NCBI GenBank assembly: GCA_036250225.1
Contig: JAPZLL010000015.1
Location: forward strand, 558,001 to 622,000
DNA from: Cercophora sp. LCS_1
Lineage: Eukaryota > Ascomycota > Sordariomycetes > Sordariales > Lasiosphaeriaceae
DNA: 64,000 nucleotides
Direction: 5' to 3'
Of the stretch, positions 11,556 to 21,712 are shown piece by piece (position 1 is the first letter of the stretch; each line of letters starts with the position of its first letter). A program made the translations under genes and the position numbers. Under the pieces are notes generated by a model. The model did not search any database. It was not told the origin of the DNA and saw only the letters and a program-made list of their open reading frames with translations.

Positions 11556-12243
11556 CGTCAAGGTGGTGTCAGGGAAGGTTCGTTGAGGTGGAATGGGAAT
11601 GTTGAGAGACGATTTTCTCCTATCGATTTCCCCGTTGTTTGCTGATGGATATTATGATCAATTGAGAACCTCCCCATCTTGAGCAGTGAGGGAGCCTAAT
11701 TTTCTCCGACGGCGAATTGTGTTGATGCGGGGAAGCTCGCTACCGAGGAATCGCGGGGGGCTGTGCTGTGTTCTCGACTTGCCATGATATCGGTAAGTTT
11801 GCCCACCCTACAAACTGAGGATCCGAGGAGCCGCTGGGCCGTTATATCCTTAAGATCAGCAATCTGTGTAAGCGTCATCCATCAACGAGTGGTTGTCATG
11901 GTCACTAACGAAATCCCTCCATCCCAATATGAGAAACTGTTAGCGATCTGGGAATGCACTCAACCCGCAAATCAGCATAGCTAATGTTCATCGACAACAT
12001 GTCTATCAATTCGACTACCGGAATAAGACTCCATACTGGCAGCAGAATTTTGAATGGGACGTTTGGTGCCCAAAGTACGGTAAATCCAAGTCATGAGCTG
12101 TCTCACATGCCGTCATCAGATCATCACCTGATTCACACACATTCCAGTCGACGTATTAAACACCGCGCCGAGCACAGGGATGTATGGATGCGAGTTTTGC
12201 TTGTAATTTATTTTATTTACCTTTTATCCCAATACCATCAAAA
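11556..12243. other. Divergent intergenic region
   Basis: About 690 bp between the HET gene start and the small membrane-protein gene. It must hold both promoters. No coding sequence recognised. Confidence 0.5.
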
Positions 12244-12654
12244 ATGCTTCAAACTATTATCTCAACAAGCCTCCTCTACACTCTCCTCGTTTTCAGCGGC
12301 GGCTTCATCTGCGGTATCATTCGTGTTCCGGTACTCGAGCCGCATTTAGGCGAGAGATATGCACAGCTTTTGGAGATGCCACTCATGGCGGTGGTGATTT
12401 GGAAATCAGCGCGGTTGGTTGTTAAGCGGGTCAGGGTGAAAACTGGGGGTGCCAGTACCAAGAGGGACGGGGTTGCCATTGGGATGCTTGCGTTGGCTTG
12501 GTTTCTGGTGATTGAAGGCGGTTTCTATCTGTGGATTCATCAGGGCGAGGGAAAGAGCGTGAGGGATTGGATTCGGGAGAGGGATCCTGCCGCTGGGGCG
12601 GCGTTCTTTGGGTTGCTGTGTGTGTTTGGGCTTTTGCCGGGGTTGCTGGTTTGA
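12244..12654 (+). CDS. Small four-helix membrane protein resembling a proteobacterial family
   Basis: Single exon, 136 residues from the ATG at 12244 (context CAAAAATG). Four hydrophobic segments are visible: STSLLYTLLVFSGGFICGII, LLEMPLMAVVIWKSARLVV, VAIGMLALAWFLVIEGGFY and AAFFGLLCVFGLLPGLLV. The layout GF.CG..RV.VL.P.LGER.A.LLEMPLM..V matches what I know of a short uncharacterised membrane family common in Proteobacteria, so a bacterial origin is possible. An upstream in-frame extension to 12184 has no ATG advantage and would hide the first helix behind 20 residues. Function unknown. It lies just left of the mariner element. Confidence 0.7.
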   Translation: MLQTIISTSLLYTLLVFSGGFICGIIRVPVLEPHLGERYAQLLEMPLMAVVIWKSARLVVKRVRVKTGGASTKRDGVAIGMLALAWFLVIEGGFYLWIHQGEGKSVRDWIRERDPAAGAAFFGLLCVFGLLPGLLV

Positions 12655-12836
12655 TGTGGTGCGGACGGTAGATAAACCTTTGGAGGGTATTATCTTGAGA
12701 GAGGTTCTAGGGCGATGCGAACTTCCGAGGCTCGACGTGGAATTACGTGGGGAGCGCGTGGTGAGTTTCTTGGAGGGAAACCCGAACATGGGCAACGGAA
12801 CAACACAGCACTTGAGTTTTGATATGTAATGTCCTA

Positions 12837-12865
12837 CAGTGGGAGGACAAAAGTCTGACCCACTT
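12837..12865. repeat. Left terminal inverted repeat of the mariner element
   Basis: Starts CAGTGGGAGGACAAAAG; mirrored at the right end with two mismatches (positions 8 and 9). Confidence 0.9.
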
Positions 12866-12995
12866 CGCATTTTACCCCGCCCCCGCCATCTCGACCACCC
12901 ACCTTCATGCTCACACCAACCCGTCAATTGTATGGTAAAAGGATTGAAATCCAGGATACGGAGAGCTGAGAAGCAGGGCTTCAAAATGAATTACA

Positions 12996-14149
12996 TCAAT
13001 ACTTGGTATACCAACCGTCCGCATCAATGACAGCCTGCAGGCGCCGATCCATCGAATCCACAAGGCCATCCAACAGGTCCTCTTCAAAGTCCTCCCACAC
13101 CACAATCGCTGCGTAAACCAACGCCTCCAAAGCCTTCTGATTCTTAGGCATATGGCTAAGTTCAGGATACCGCTTCATGATCTCGGCCTTCAACAACTTC
13201 CACACGTTTTCAATAGGGTTAAGATCCGGCGAATACGGCGGCCAATCCAAAAGTTCAACACCATTCTCCTGGCACCAAGGAACCAACCAATCCTGCACCA
13301 ATTTACACGTGTGCGTAGAGGCGTTATCTTGCATGAAGATAGAGCCTGGAGACAGAATTGTAGGTAGGTATTCCTATAAAACTTCAAGTATAACGCGGCC
13401 AGTAACCCCCCCTCTCTTAGATTCAGGGTTACCTTGCATAGGCACAAGCGAGGTCCGAATTCCCCACGAAAAAGCGCCCCAGAACATTTGAGAATGTCTA
13501 GTAGGTTTGACTTTCCCCTGTAAATTCTTAGGATATAATCGTTCGCCCTGCAAAATTAGCTGGTATTAAGATATTGAGCTGAGAAAAAGGTGGGTAGGAT
13601 TGAGTGGGAACTTACGGCACGGCAAAATACCCACCCTTGGCCTTGATCCTGGCCACGCGCAACTGTGGTTTCGTCCGACAATACCAGCCGGCGCCACTAA
13701 CTCTTTGGCTTTCGGATATGTAGCCTGGCGAATATTAGCCGCTTGGCTGTATGTATATCGCTCAAAAAGGGCTGCCAAAGAGCGACCTGGTGTTTTATAC
13801 CCAATTTTGTTAGCTCCCTCGTTATGGTCCTCGTACAACACCCAAGATTGAGACTATCGCGGAGCTTTTCGCACGAAATGAAAGGGTTGATGTGTATCTC
13901 TCTGAGGATCTGTCGCAAATCGCGGTCGTTGAGCTTCGGCGGTCGGCCGGTTCGAGGTAAAGATCTACTAGATTCTTGCTTTGTGTAGCGCGCGACGATC
14001 TTTTTGATGGATTGTGGATTCACGCCTTCTTTTGTGAATAATGGCTTTCGAGATAGGCCCAAATCGTAGCCTACGGCGATTCTGGTCCTCGTATGAGGAC
14101 TATACTCGCAGTTTGGCGTATGCGGAGTAACACTGGTGCTGTCCGGCAT
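12996..14149 (-). pseudogene. Mariner-type transposase, two nonsense codons
   Basis: Exon 1 is 14149-13616, then a 68-bp intron (GTAAGT donor at 13615, TTTTGCAG acceptor), then 13547-12996; phase is kept and 361 codons result. A helix-turn-helix region (LPRTGRPPKLNDRDLRQIL) is followed by the DDE catalytic core: first Asp in LVLSDETTV, second in MQDNASTH, Glu in SPDLNPIEN. I count 38 residues between the second Asp and the Glu, more than the 34 of classical Tc1. Frame stays open except for TAG at 13699-13697 (just before WRRLVLSDE) and TAG at 13376-13374 (just before EYLPTIL). Both are one C-to-T step from CAG, as RIP would produce. Confidence 0.9.
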
Positions 14150-14214
14150 GTTTGAAGTTTGGGTGGTGGTTTTGGGGGGACGCGGACGCGGCAAATGTCG
14201 TGACCATTTCGCGC

Positions 14215-14243
14215 AAGTGGGTCAGACTTTTGTCACCCCACTG
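14215..14243. repeat. Right terminal inverted repeat of the mariner element
   Basis: Reads, on the minus strand, CAGTGGGGTGACAAAAG, matching the left end; followed by the TA duplication. Confidence 0.9.
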
Positions 14244-14245
14244 TA

Positions 14246-14686
14246 CCAGTTTTGAGATTCAAGTTTTAGTGAGACACAATGCCGCTCCTAGCCTTGTACC
14301 CCAGGAGAAATACCAATGCACTGTACCAAGACTGCACGTGCCCTGTATTTATAGGGGTTCAGCAGCCGGGGTTAGGGTTCTGCATGCAATTCATCTCAAG
14401 CATAATCTGGGTTTAACGATCAAAATCGCTGTTCCCGGGCTGATGCTTATGTGCAGAGTTGACTATCCAATGTAGAGGTCCTCATTGGCTGAGCCTCAAG
14501 AAGTAGGCACCAGGCCAAGTTAGGGAGGGGTTCGCGCCCAACCATGCAGGTTGACATGGCGCTGCCCTGCCACTGCCAGGCGTCCAGCTCACATCAGGAG
14601 AGGGCGGCCTCCGCGCTCCACCGTCTTCTGTTATTCCCGCAAGAAAACCGACATACTTTCCATGTTCATGGCTACTGTCGCCATCC
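14246..14686. other. Intergenic, upstream of the NACHT gene
   Basis: About 440 bp. Contains a GGGTTAGGGTT stretch (14369-14379). Otherwise nothing recognised; expected to hold the NACHT gene promoter. Confidence 0.45.
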
Positions 14687-17566
14687 ATGGATCCCATTAG
14701 CGCATTCCAGCTGGCAGCCGCTGTCATCAGCGTCGTCGACTTTGGCTCTCGACTGCTCTCCGACACGTACGAGATATACCAGTCCGGAACCGGCCAGAGA
14801 GCACGCGATCTCGAACTGTCAACGGCGTCGCGAGACCTGGCAGAACTCAGCGCGCAGCTGCAGAACCACCTCGCGGGTACTTCGGACGCCGCAGGCGGAT
14901 CTTCAGCTGTCTTGTTTGGCCTGTCGCAACAATGCATCAAGGCCAGTGCCGAATTGCAGCGGGCCATCAATGAAGTCCAAGCCAACATGGCGGGAACCGG
15001 TAGGATCGGCATTGTGGCAAACAGCTTTGTCTCTGCCTTGAAGGCTATGTGGAAAGCGAGTGAGATTGAGCGTTTGAAGGAAAGCTTGTCAGAGATCCGG
15101 TCGCAGATGACAGTTGCGACGCTCGTTTCAATCTGGTATGAAGCCTGCCTTTCCAGCTTCGTACTTTAGTCGCCTAACGAGCGCTGCAGGCAAGAGGCGC
15201 GACACGACGGCCAGAGGCACACAGATCTAAGGTCTCGACTCGACGACATTGCCGCGAAGCTCGACCGTCGAGATAAACCGGCCCAGCAATTCGCCAAGGA
15301 GCTCATGCAAATGACGCTGCAGGAGAATTCGACTTACTCGTCTCGGAGGAATGCCGACCTCACCAAAATTCTCTGGGGCATTGACTGGACGGCTTGGGCC
15401 GTTGGCAACGGTGGCATGTTCGACCCTCCTCAACCAGCGGCGCGCGGGGACGTGCCGGCGGCGATGAAGATCATGGGCAGTCTTTCATTTAGCGATATGA
15501 AAGCGAGAGAGGAGGCGATACCGGAAGCCCACGCTAGGACTTTTGAATGGGTTTTCAAGGACCAGCAACCTGATGGGAATGGAAAAGAGGTGGAACGGCC
15601 AAGTTTAACAAAGTGGCTTCAGGATACTAACGACCCTCTTTACTGGATCACCGGCAAACCTGGCTCAGGGAAATCGACTCTGATGAAGTTCGTTTTCGAG
15701 CATCCACAGCTCCGATCCAACCTCAAGAATTACGCTGGAGAACTACCACTTTTGCTGGCCGGCTTCTTCTTCTGGAATCCTGGCTCCGAAATGCAAAAGT
15801 CGCACGAAGGCCTCATTCGCACACTTCTATACCAGTGCTTGAACGCTTGGCAGGACCTCATCCCTGCAGTGGCACCCAGGAGATGGGCCCTATACAATCT
15901 TCTTGGCGGCGAGGCTACCGCGCCGGAGTGGACCTGGCAAGAGCTCAAGGAGTCGTTTCAGGCTCTCTGTTCCTACCACGGGAAGAAATTTCAACTAGCC
16001 CTCTTCGTCGACGGCCTTGACGAGTTTGAAGAAGCCGAGCGCCTCCCAGATATTCTTATCAACTGGATCAAGGACACTACCACGCGGTACAACATCAAGT
16101 TTTGCGTGTCAAGCCGACCTTGGCCTGTTTTCTCGGACGCATTCCGAAGAAACTGCTCTCTGACAATGCAGAGCTTGACAGGACGAGATATTGAAGACTT
16201 CGTCCGAGCGGAGTTCGACAGCAGCCCGGCATTCCAGGATGTGAGAGCAGTCTTCCCCAGCGATGCAAACCTGGTAGTTGAGGAGATCATCGAGAAGGCT
16301 GAAGGCGTGTTCCTGTGGGTCAGCCTTGTCGTGCGGTCTCTCTTGTCAACCCTGATAGACACGCCATCACTACACTATCTCCGAGAGCTGTTAACTGAGA
16401 TCCCAAGTGATATTATGGGTCTCTACACATCAATATGGCGCTCTATTCCGGTGGAAAAATTGCCGACTGCCTCCAAGATTCTTCAACTCTGTGAGGCGCA
16501 GAAATCTGAGGATGTCGTTACCTTCTGGCTCGCCAGTGAAGGCCCCGCCGCCAGAGCGCGCGCATCCGTCCAAAAGATGGATGTCCAGGGCGTAGCCGAC
16601 CTCTTGAAGCGGCTACTCAGTGGACACACCCGCGGCATATGCGAGCTTACCTCGGGCGGCGTGCAGTACCTGCATCGTTCCGCCCGTGACTGGCTATTCG
16701 AGGGGGACAGGTGGGCGGAAATCCGTGCTAGGGCACCGGCCGGCTTTGAACCTAACCTGGAGATCCTGGAGACAAGATTCGCGCTCGCGGAAACTCCTAA
16801 CGCGCCAACGTATGACACGAAAATAAGCATACTCAAAACTTTGAGCGTTGAACTTGGTTATGCACGTGCCGCATGCTCATCGGCGAAAGTCGGGGAAGAC
16901 CGCATAATTGCAGCACTGGATACAATCAACTGGATGGCCTGCGATAGGTTCAACAGGAGCAGCCGGGTCGAGTTGAAATTTGCCAACGTCCCCAACGACC
17001 CCTGCCTTGACGGGTTTTCTCCCGTCCGTTGGATGGCGTTGTATATCGACCCCCAGCACGGGGTCGAGGAATCCTTTGTTGGCCTTGCAGCACGTGCCGG
17101 TTTCGTCGCTTATACAAAGGCAAAGGTTGAGGCGAACAGGATACTCTTGGAGCCCAAGCATCTGAGGATCTCTCTGTTAGAGAGTGTCATCTTTTGGGAC
17201 CTTGAATCGGTGAGGATTCATATCGATATCAAAATTGGAGGGTTCATTCCAGGGTTGAGGCAAGAAGAGAGGTCAAAAATCCTCCGGTTCCTTCTCGACA
17301 CGAGTGATATCCATTACCAGACGGCCTTTGGTGACTCAATATACGACGTAGTGCACAAGGCGAAGGAGGAGCCAGAGGACGATCTTTGGTCTGACTCCAA
17401 GGAATGGTACACTGAAGTGCTTGAGCTGTTAGAGCAGCACGGGTATGGTCCGTCGAAGCCAGGCAACTACGAGGATAGCGGCGAGGGTAAGAAGTCGAAG
17501 AAACGCCGCGGGTTTTTCAAGAGGATAATGGCCAGTTTGCGCTCTAAGCAGTCAGTGCGGGCATAA
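14687..17566 (+). CDS. NACHT-domain STAND NTPase (fungal NLR-like)
   Basis: Two exons, 14687-15135 and 15190-17566, giving 941 residues. The 54-bp intron (GTATGA donor, CTAAC branch, CTGCAG acceptor) restores frame across the join (SIW|QEARHDGQ). The start MDPISAFQLAAAVISVVDFG is a common N-terminal domain of fungal NACHT proteins, followed by coiled-coil-like helices to about residue 190. The P-loop YWITGKPGSGKST is near residue 300 and the Walker B region LALFVDGLDEFEEAERLP near 420. The C-terminal 450 residues contain no WD, ankyrin or TPR repeats that I can recognise and end in a basic tail (KKSKKRRGFFKR). STAND proteins act as ligand-triggered switches, often in non-self recognition. Intact. 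Confidence 0.92.
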
Positions 17567-18475
17567 AGCAGGGGTTCTCATTTGAATGGTTGTCAAGGTA
17601 TCCTACCTCGTTGTGGGGACCATGGGTCACCAGCTGGCAGTGTGTGCAAAACTGAGTCCGGCCGTGAAGTTGAAGGCATGTAATGAATTGTCTTCAACCT
17701 TGTCAAAGCTGCGGTTGGGAGAATGGTGGAGGAAGGAAACAAGACACTTGGATACGCCGACTTGGTGGGGAAGGAGACACGCGGACAATACCTTACCCTA
17801 GCAACGACAGGCCGGCTGCGCCAAGCGGGTTTGCTGTAAGTGAATAGGGAAAGAGGCGCATCAGCGGGTATGGAGCGAACTTTCGGACTCGTTGAAAAGG
17901 GATCAGCCAAGCGCCGGGGATTTATTACATCGGTAGCCCCTCCGGGTGACCTATTTCATTATCTATACAAACTTTCTTTACACCTTTTATCTGCCGCTTT
18001 ATCATTCTCCTCTGCTCTGAATTTTTTTTTACCCACCCTTATAATTTAGACCACTGTTCTAAATAATTCATTTAATTTCATATATTCCAAGATAAACATA
18101 TTACAATACTGAACTTTATTCATTTATAATCATTTCCAAGGGAAAATTCTTAACTAAAGTCAATTATTTTACAAACCTTCCACACACTTAATATTAAAAC
18201 TCACTGCCAGCCCTGGGGTTTTTCAGGCTTACTTCCCCCAATCCAACCTTATTGTGCAGCCTACAACTTCAGAAAGTATTAAATAAATGTAGATTACGTT
18301 GTTAGTAGCTTGCAAACAGTGTTATTGGTTGATATTGTGCTAAACTGCTCTGCCCGGTACTAGAAATAGATAATCGCGTAGCCAGTCGCCGCTGTAGCGC
18401 GACCTGGTGAGTGCCTTGATCAACAGCTACCCCCTAGAGACATGGTGCCAGCCCCGGCATGCTGCCCTTCCGCTT
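17567..18475. other. AT-rich intergenic region
   Basis: About 900 bp between convergent genes. Roughly 17940-18350 is clearly richer in A and T than its surroundings, with runs of T and TTAAT-type motifs. No transposon ends or reading frame recognised. It could be an old RIP-mutated repeat, but no parent is identifiable here. Confidence 0.5.
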
Positions 18476-21400
18476 TCATGTGGGGCCCAGAACACTGGGT
18501 TGTGCCGAGAACCGAACCATCTCGTATCTGCCGCCCAGTCCAAAAATGAAAACGCAAACGTCACCGCCAGCTCTTATCACTTTGATCTGAGAGCTACTCT
18601 CAACCCTGGTCCCAATCCTAGCCAGTTCAACCGGCTCTCCGAACTGGTGAGAAGTCCCCTCAAACATCAGTGGATACTCGACCAGGCGGTCACGAGTTAT
18701 GAAAGCACTACTCCTCTGGACAGCAATGAGAGAATGGTTGTTGTACATGGACGACGTCTTGAGGACCGACCTGCGGATCGCCTCGCTGCAATTCTTTGAC
18801 TTTCGTGCGCTGGAGCTTGTGGACCCGGCACTGATGACGACCGGATAGTAGTACTGGTCATATTCGGCGATGATGCAGCCATTGTAGCTGTTGTATGGGA
18901 TGAGTCTATTGTTGAAGCTCGAGTTGAAGGCCTGCGTTGAAGGGGTAATTAGTGTTGGGGTGTTGTGGAATTGTCGGATAGGATATCAAGAAGTGGGAAA
19001 TACGAACGCATGCGTAGTAGCTCACGGACTCTATTCTGCCGCCTTCCAGGTCGTCCATCCGGTGCACGAAAAGGCTTGCTAATAGCTCCTGAGGAGACGC
19101 CGTAGCCCAGGCAAAGAGGAGATCGCCCGTGTCGTTGAAGGCGACGTCAACAAAGGGCTGAGGGTTTCGAGGCGTTTCTCTTGAGAATACCCCCACAGGG
19201 TCGCTGTGTTTATGTTGTTGGTTGATAAGTTTGGATGGAAAGAGATGGAATGTACTGACAGATTCAGGTCGATAATGACGAGTTTCTGGAAGCGTATGAG
19301 CGCGACGAAACCCCGTCGCGAAACAGCGACGCGCTTGTCCACGTCGAATCGCTCAAGCTCGCTGAGCGGGATGGTGAACCACGATGGTGCTTTGGGGGTT
19401 GAGGGTATTCTTGCTACTTTGAGCTGTGAATCAGTCAATCAACCGCCACACTACAGGCATACTTCCAGGTTAGTAATGAAACTCACAGATGCCCGCCGTC
19501 CCTTTTCGGCTGTCCCCCATATCGTGAGGTATTCCCCGCTGAGCGCGATACCGGTCGACTTGGTGGAGCGATCGCTGTCCATTGTGGTCTGGAACAGCGG
19601 CGCCGCTCGCGCGTCCGAGTCCAGCTTGAAAACGGAGACGGTCATGTTTGCTAAATAGGCTACGCCCAGCGTGTTGTCGTTGAATGTATCGACGGATATC
19701 GATGTGCCTTTTTTGATACCGGTTTGTAGACTGCGTGTCTCGGAGGGCATCAAGGTTCTATGTGTGTCGCTATTGCATCTTATTCCGTGAGCATTTTTGG
19801 GTTTCCCTGGGGATACGCTAGTTGAGTTGGTATGAGTTGAGAATGAGGAGAACAGTGGGGCGGAACTTGTCGGTTTGGTCACTTTGCTGGATGAAGCGGA
19901 TTCGCTGTCGTCGCTGAGTTGAGTGTGGGTCGATATCGGACTTTCTGGCATGGTATGAGTGTCAGACCTTGTAAGGGATTTGCCTTTTGTTTCGAAGCTG
20001 GTGAGCTTTTTTACTAGATTTTCACGTGGTTCAGCGTCTTCTGACCATTCGGGGCTTTGAGACCGAGCCAGTCCGGGTATGTCTGTACTGTCTGTACTGT
20101 CTGCAGGAAGTGGCGGAGGCACCGTGGTTTCCTGATTGCTAGCTGCTCTCAATTCTGCGGCCAGGCGCTGCTTTCGCTTCTGCCCCATTTTCTGGCTCAC
20201 AAAGGGACAAGTCGGCGGGATGTGCTCCTTGGCGTTGTTGACGTGCCTGTAGACGTGACCAACCCACCGTTCCAACTCGGCAGCGTCCGGACGATGAGCT
20301 GGATCGACCTGGAGGATCTCGAGAATCACCGCTTTCCAGCACTGAATGGAACGCCGCGGGGCCGCGGCGTTGGCTGAGAGCCTCTCCAACCAGTCAACGA
20401 CTGACTGGCGCAGTCGAGGCTCCTTTTTAGGCGGTTCCGCCGAGAGGTTAGGTGATGCAACCTCGACCTTGGAGTAGAAAAAGTCGTTGACCCTTTTTTT
20501 GCCACTCTTGGGACATCCGGATAACCTCTCCTGCCTGAACTGTCTCACATACGCGTCTCTGCCCATGGCAAAGGCCAGGATCTCGGCGAAAATGGCGCCA
20601 AAGGACCAGATATCCGCCTTCCTCCCGACCTTGCGACGCTCTCCGGCCGCTGAGCGTGCTGATAGCTTGGCCACTTCGGGTGGTTGATAAGTGCCTTCAT
20701 GTCGCTTCGCGTCGGTACGGAGAGTGGCGATAGTGTACAAGTCAAAGACGGTCCCGGCAGCAGGCAAATCCTCACCCATCCCCACGTCCCCAATCTTGTC
20801 CTTGGTCTCCTTGAAGGCCGAGATCCCAAAATTGCAGATCTTCCAATGGCCTACCGGCAGCGGCTTCCCGTCATGCGCGCCGTCATAGATGAGAATGTTG
20901 TCAGGCTTGAGGTCCATGTGTGCACAAAACGACATGGCGCCGTTGATCGGCCTCGGCTCGTGTAAAAACTTCAATGCCGACGCGAGGTTTTGGGATTGCT
21001 GGACCAGCGCTGGGATCAGATCACCCCCTCCACCTCTTGCTGCGATCGGAAACCGATCTTCGAACCTGTAGCGGTGCTGGTCCCTGTCCGCATCCTCGGG
21101 CGGCTGGCCGCAGTGGAGAAACTGCCACAGGTCGCCCAGCTTTGCCTGGGCAAACATGATTTTGAACTCGGCGCCTTGTTCGAGTACGCATCGGTGCAAT
21201 GCGAGGTTCCTGTTCTGCGTGAGGGAGCTCTTGAGTAACCGGAGGTTTCGGACCTCCTTGACGGCTTCTTTTCGAACCTCAAAGGTCTTGACGGCGACGG
21301 CCACCGGCTCTCTCTGTTCGGCATGTTAGATGAGTCCTTCCTAACCTCTGTGTGTCTAGCGAAGGTATTGAAGTTAGAAAGGTCTTACTGGCGTTGTGAA

Positions 21401-21652
21401 TCCGATGTCATCGCGAATCTGCACACATTCGTTTGCCAGCGTGCAAAACTAATGGATCGCTTAGCACTTCTTCTCTCCATACGCAGACTCGGCGAGGAGC
21501 AAAGATACCTCTACTTTTCCAAACGCGCCAGACGTCGTTTCTGGGTTGCGGTTGACAAAAGGAAGGCGAATCAAGGGGTTGTCAACCCGCTGGATCTCCT
21601 CGTTGACGTCATCGAAACGGACCGTCAGGGGAATGAACAGATACTGCTGGTC
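18476..21652 (-). CDS. Protein-kinase domain plus C-terminal beta-rich region (3' part of a zinc-finger/kinase locus)
   Basis: Exons in transcript order: 21652-21509, 21418-21389 (30 nt), 21313-19487, 19423-19260, 19203-19008, 18931-18476; 938 residues without a start codon. Every junction keeps phase. The kinase shows a glycine loop (SGAFGKVE), VAVK lysine, and the catalytic loop HMDLKPDN. The DFG motif reads NFG (KICNFGIS; codon at 20833-20831 is AAT), so the metal-binding Asp is lost and the domain is probably inactive. A Ser/Thr-rich linker follows, then a C-terminal region of about 280 residues with repeating beta-like motifs. The frame continues upstream into the zinc-finger part (21713-23895) but is blocked by TAG at 21655-21653 and TGA at 21715-21713. 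I think both parts were one gene. Confidence 0.7.
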
Positions 21653-21712
21653 CTATTGGTACGAGCGCACCCCAAGTTCTAAAGGGGAGAGCATGTCCAG
21701 GTTAGTTCCATG

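Larger units (their letters stand above)
12837..14243 (-). mobile_element. Tc1/mariner (IS630 superfamily) DNA transposon, defective copy
   Basis: A 1407-bp element bounded by terminal inverted repeats starting CAGTGGG. The two ends match at 27 of the first 29 bases (12837-12865 against the reverse complement of 14215-14243). Both ends abut TA (12835-12836 and 14244-14245), the target duplication expected for this superfamily. The transposase lies on the minus strand and fills most of the element. It carries two nonsense codons, so the copy is non-autonomous, though ends and TA duplication look recent enough to be read easily. Confidence 0.92.
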
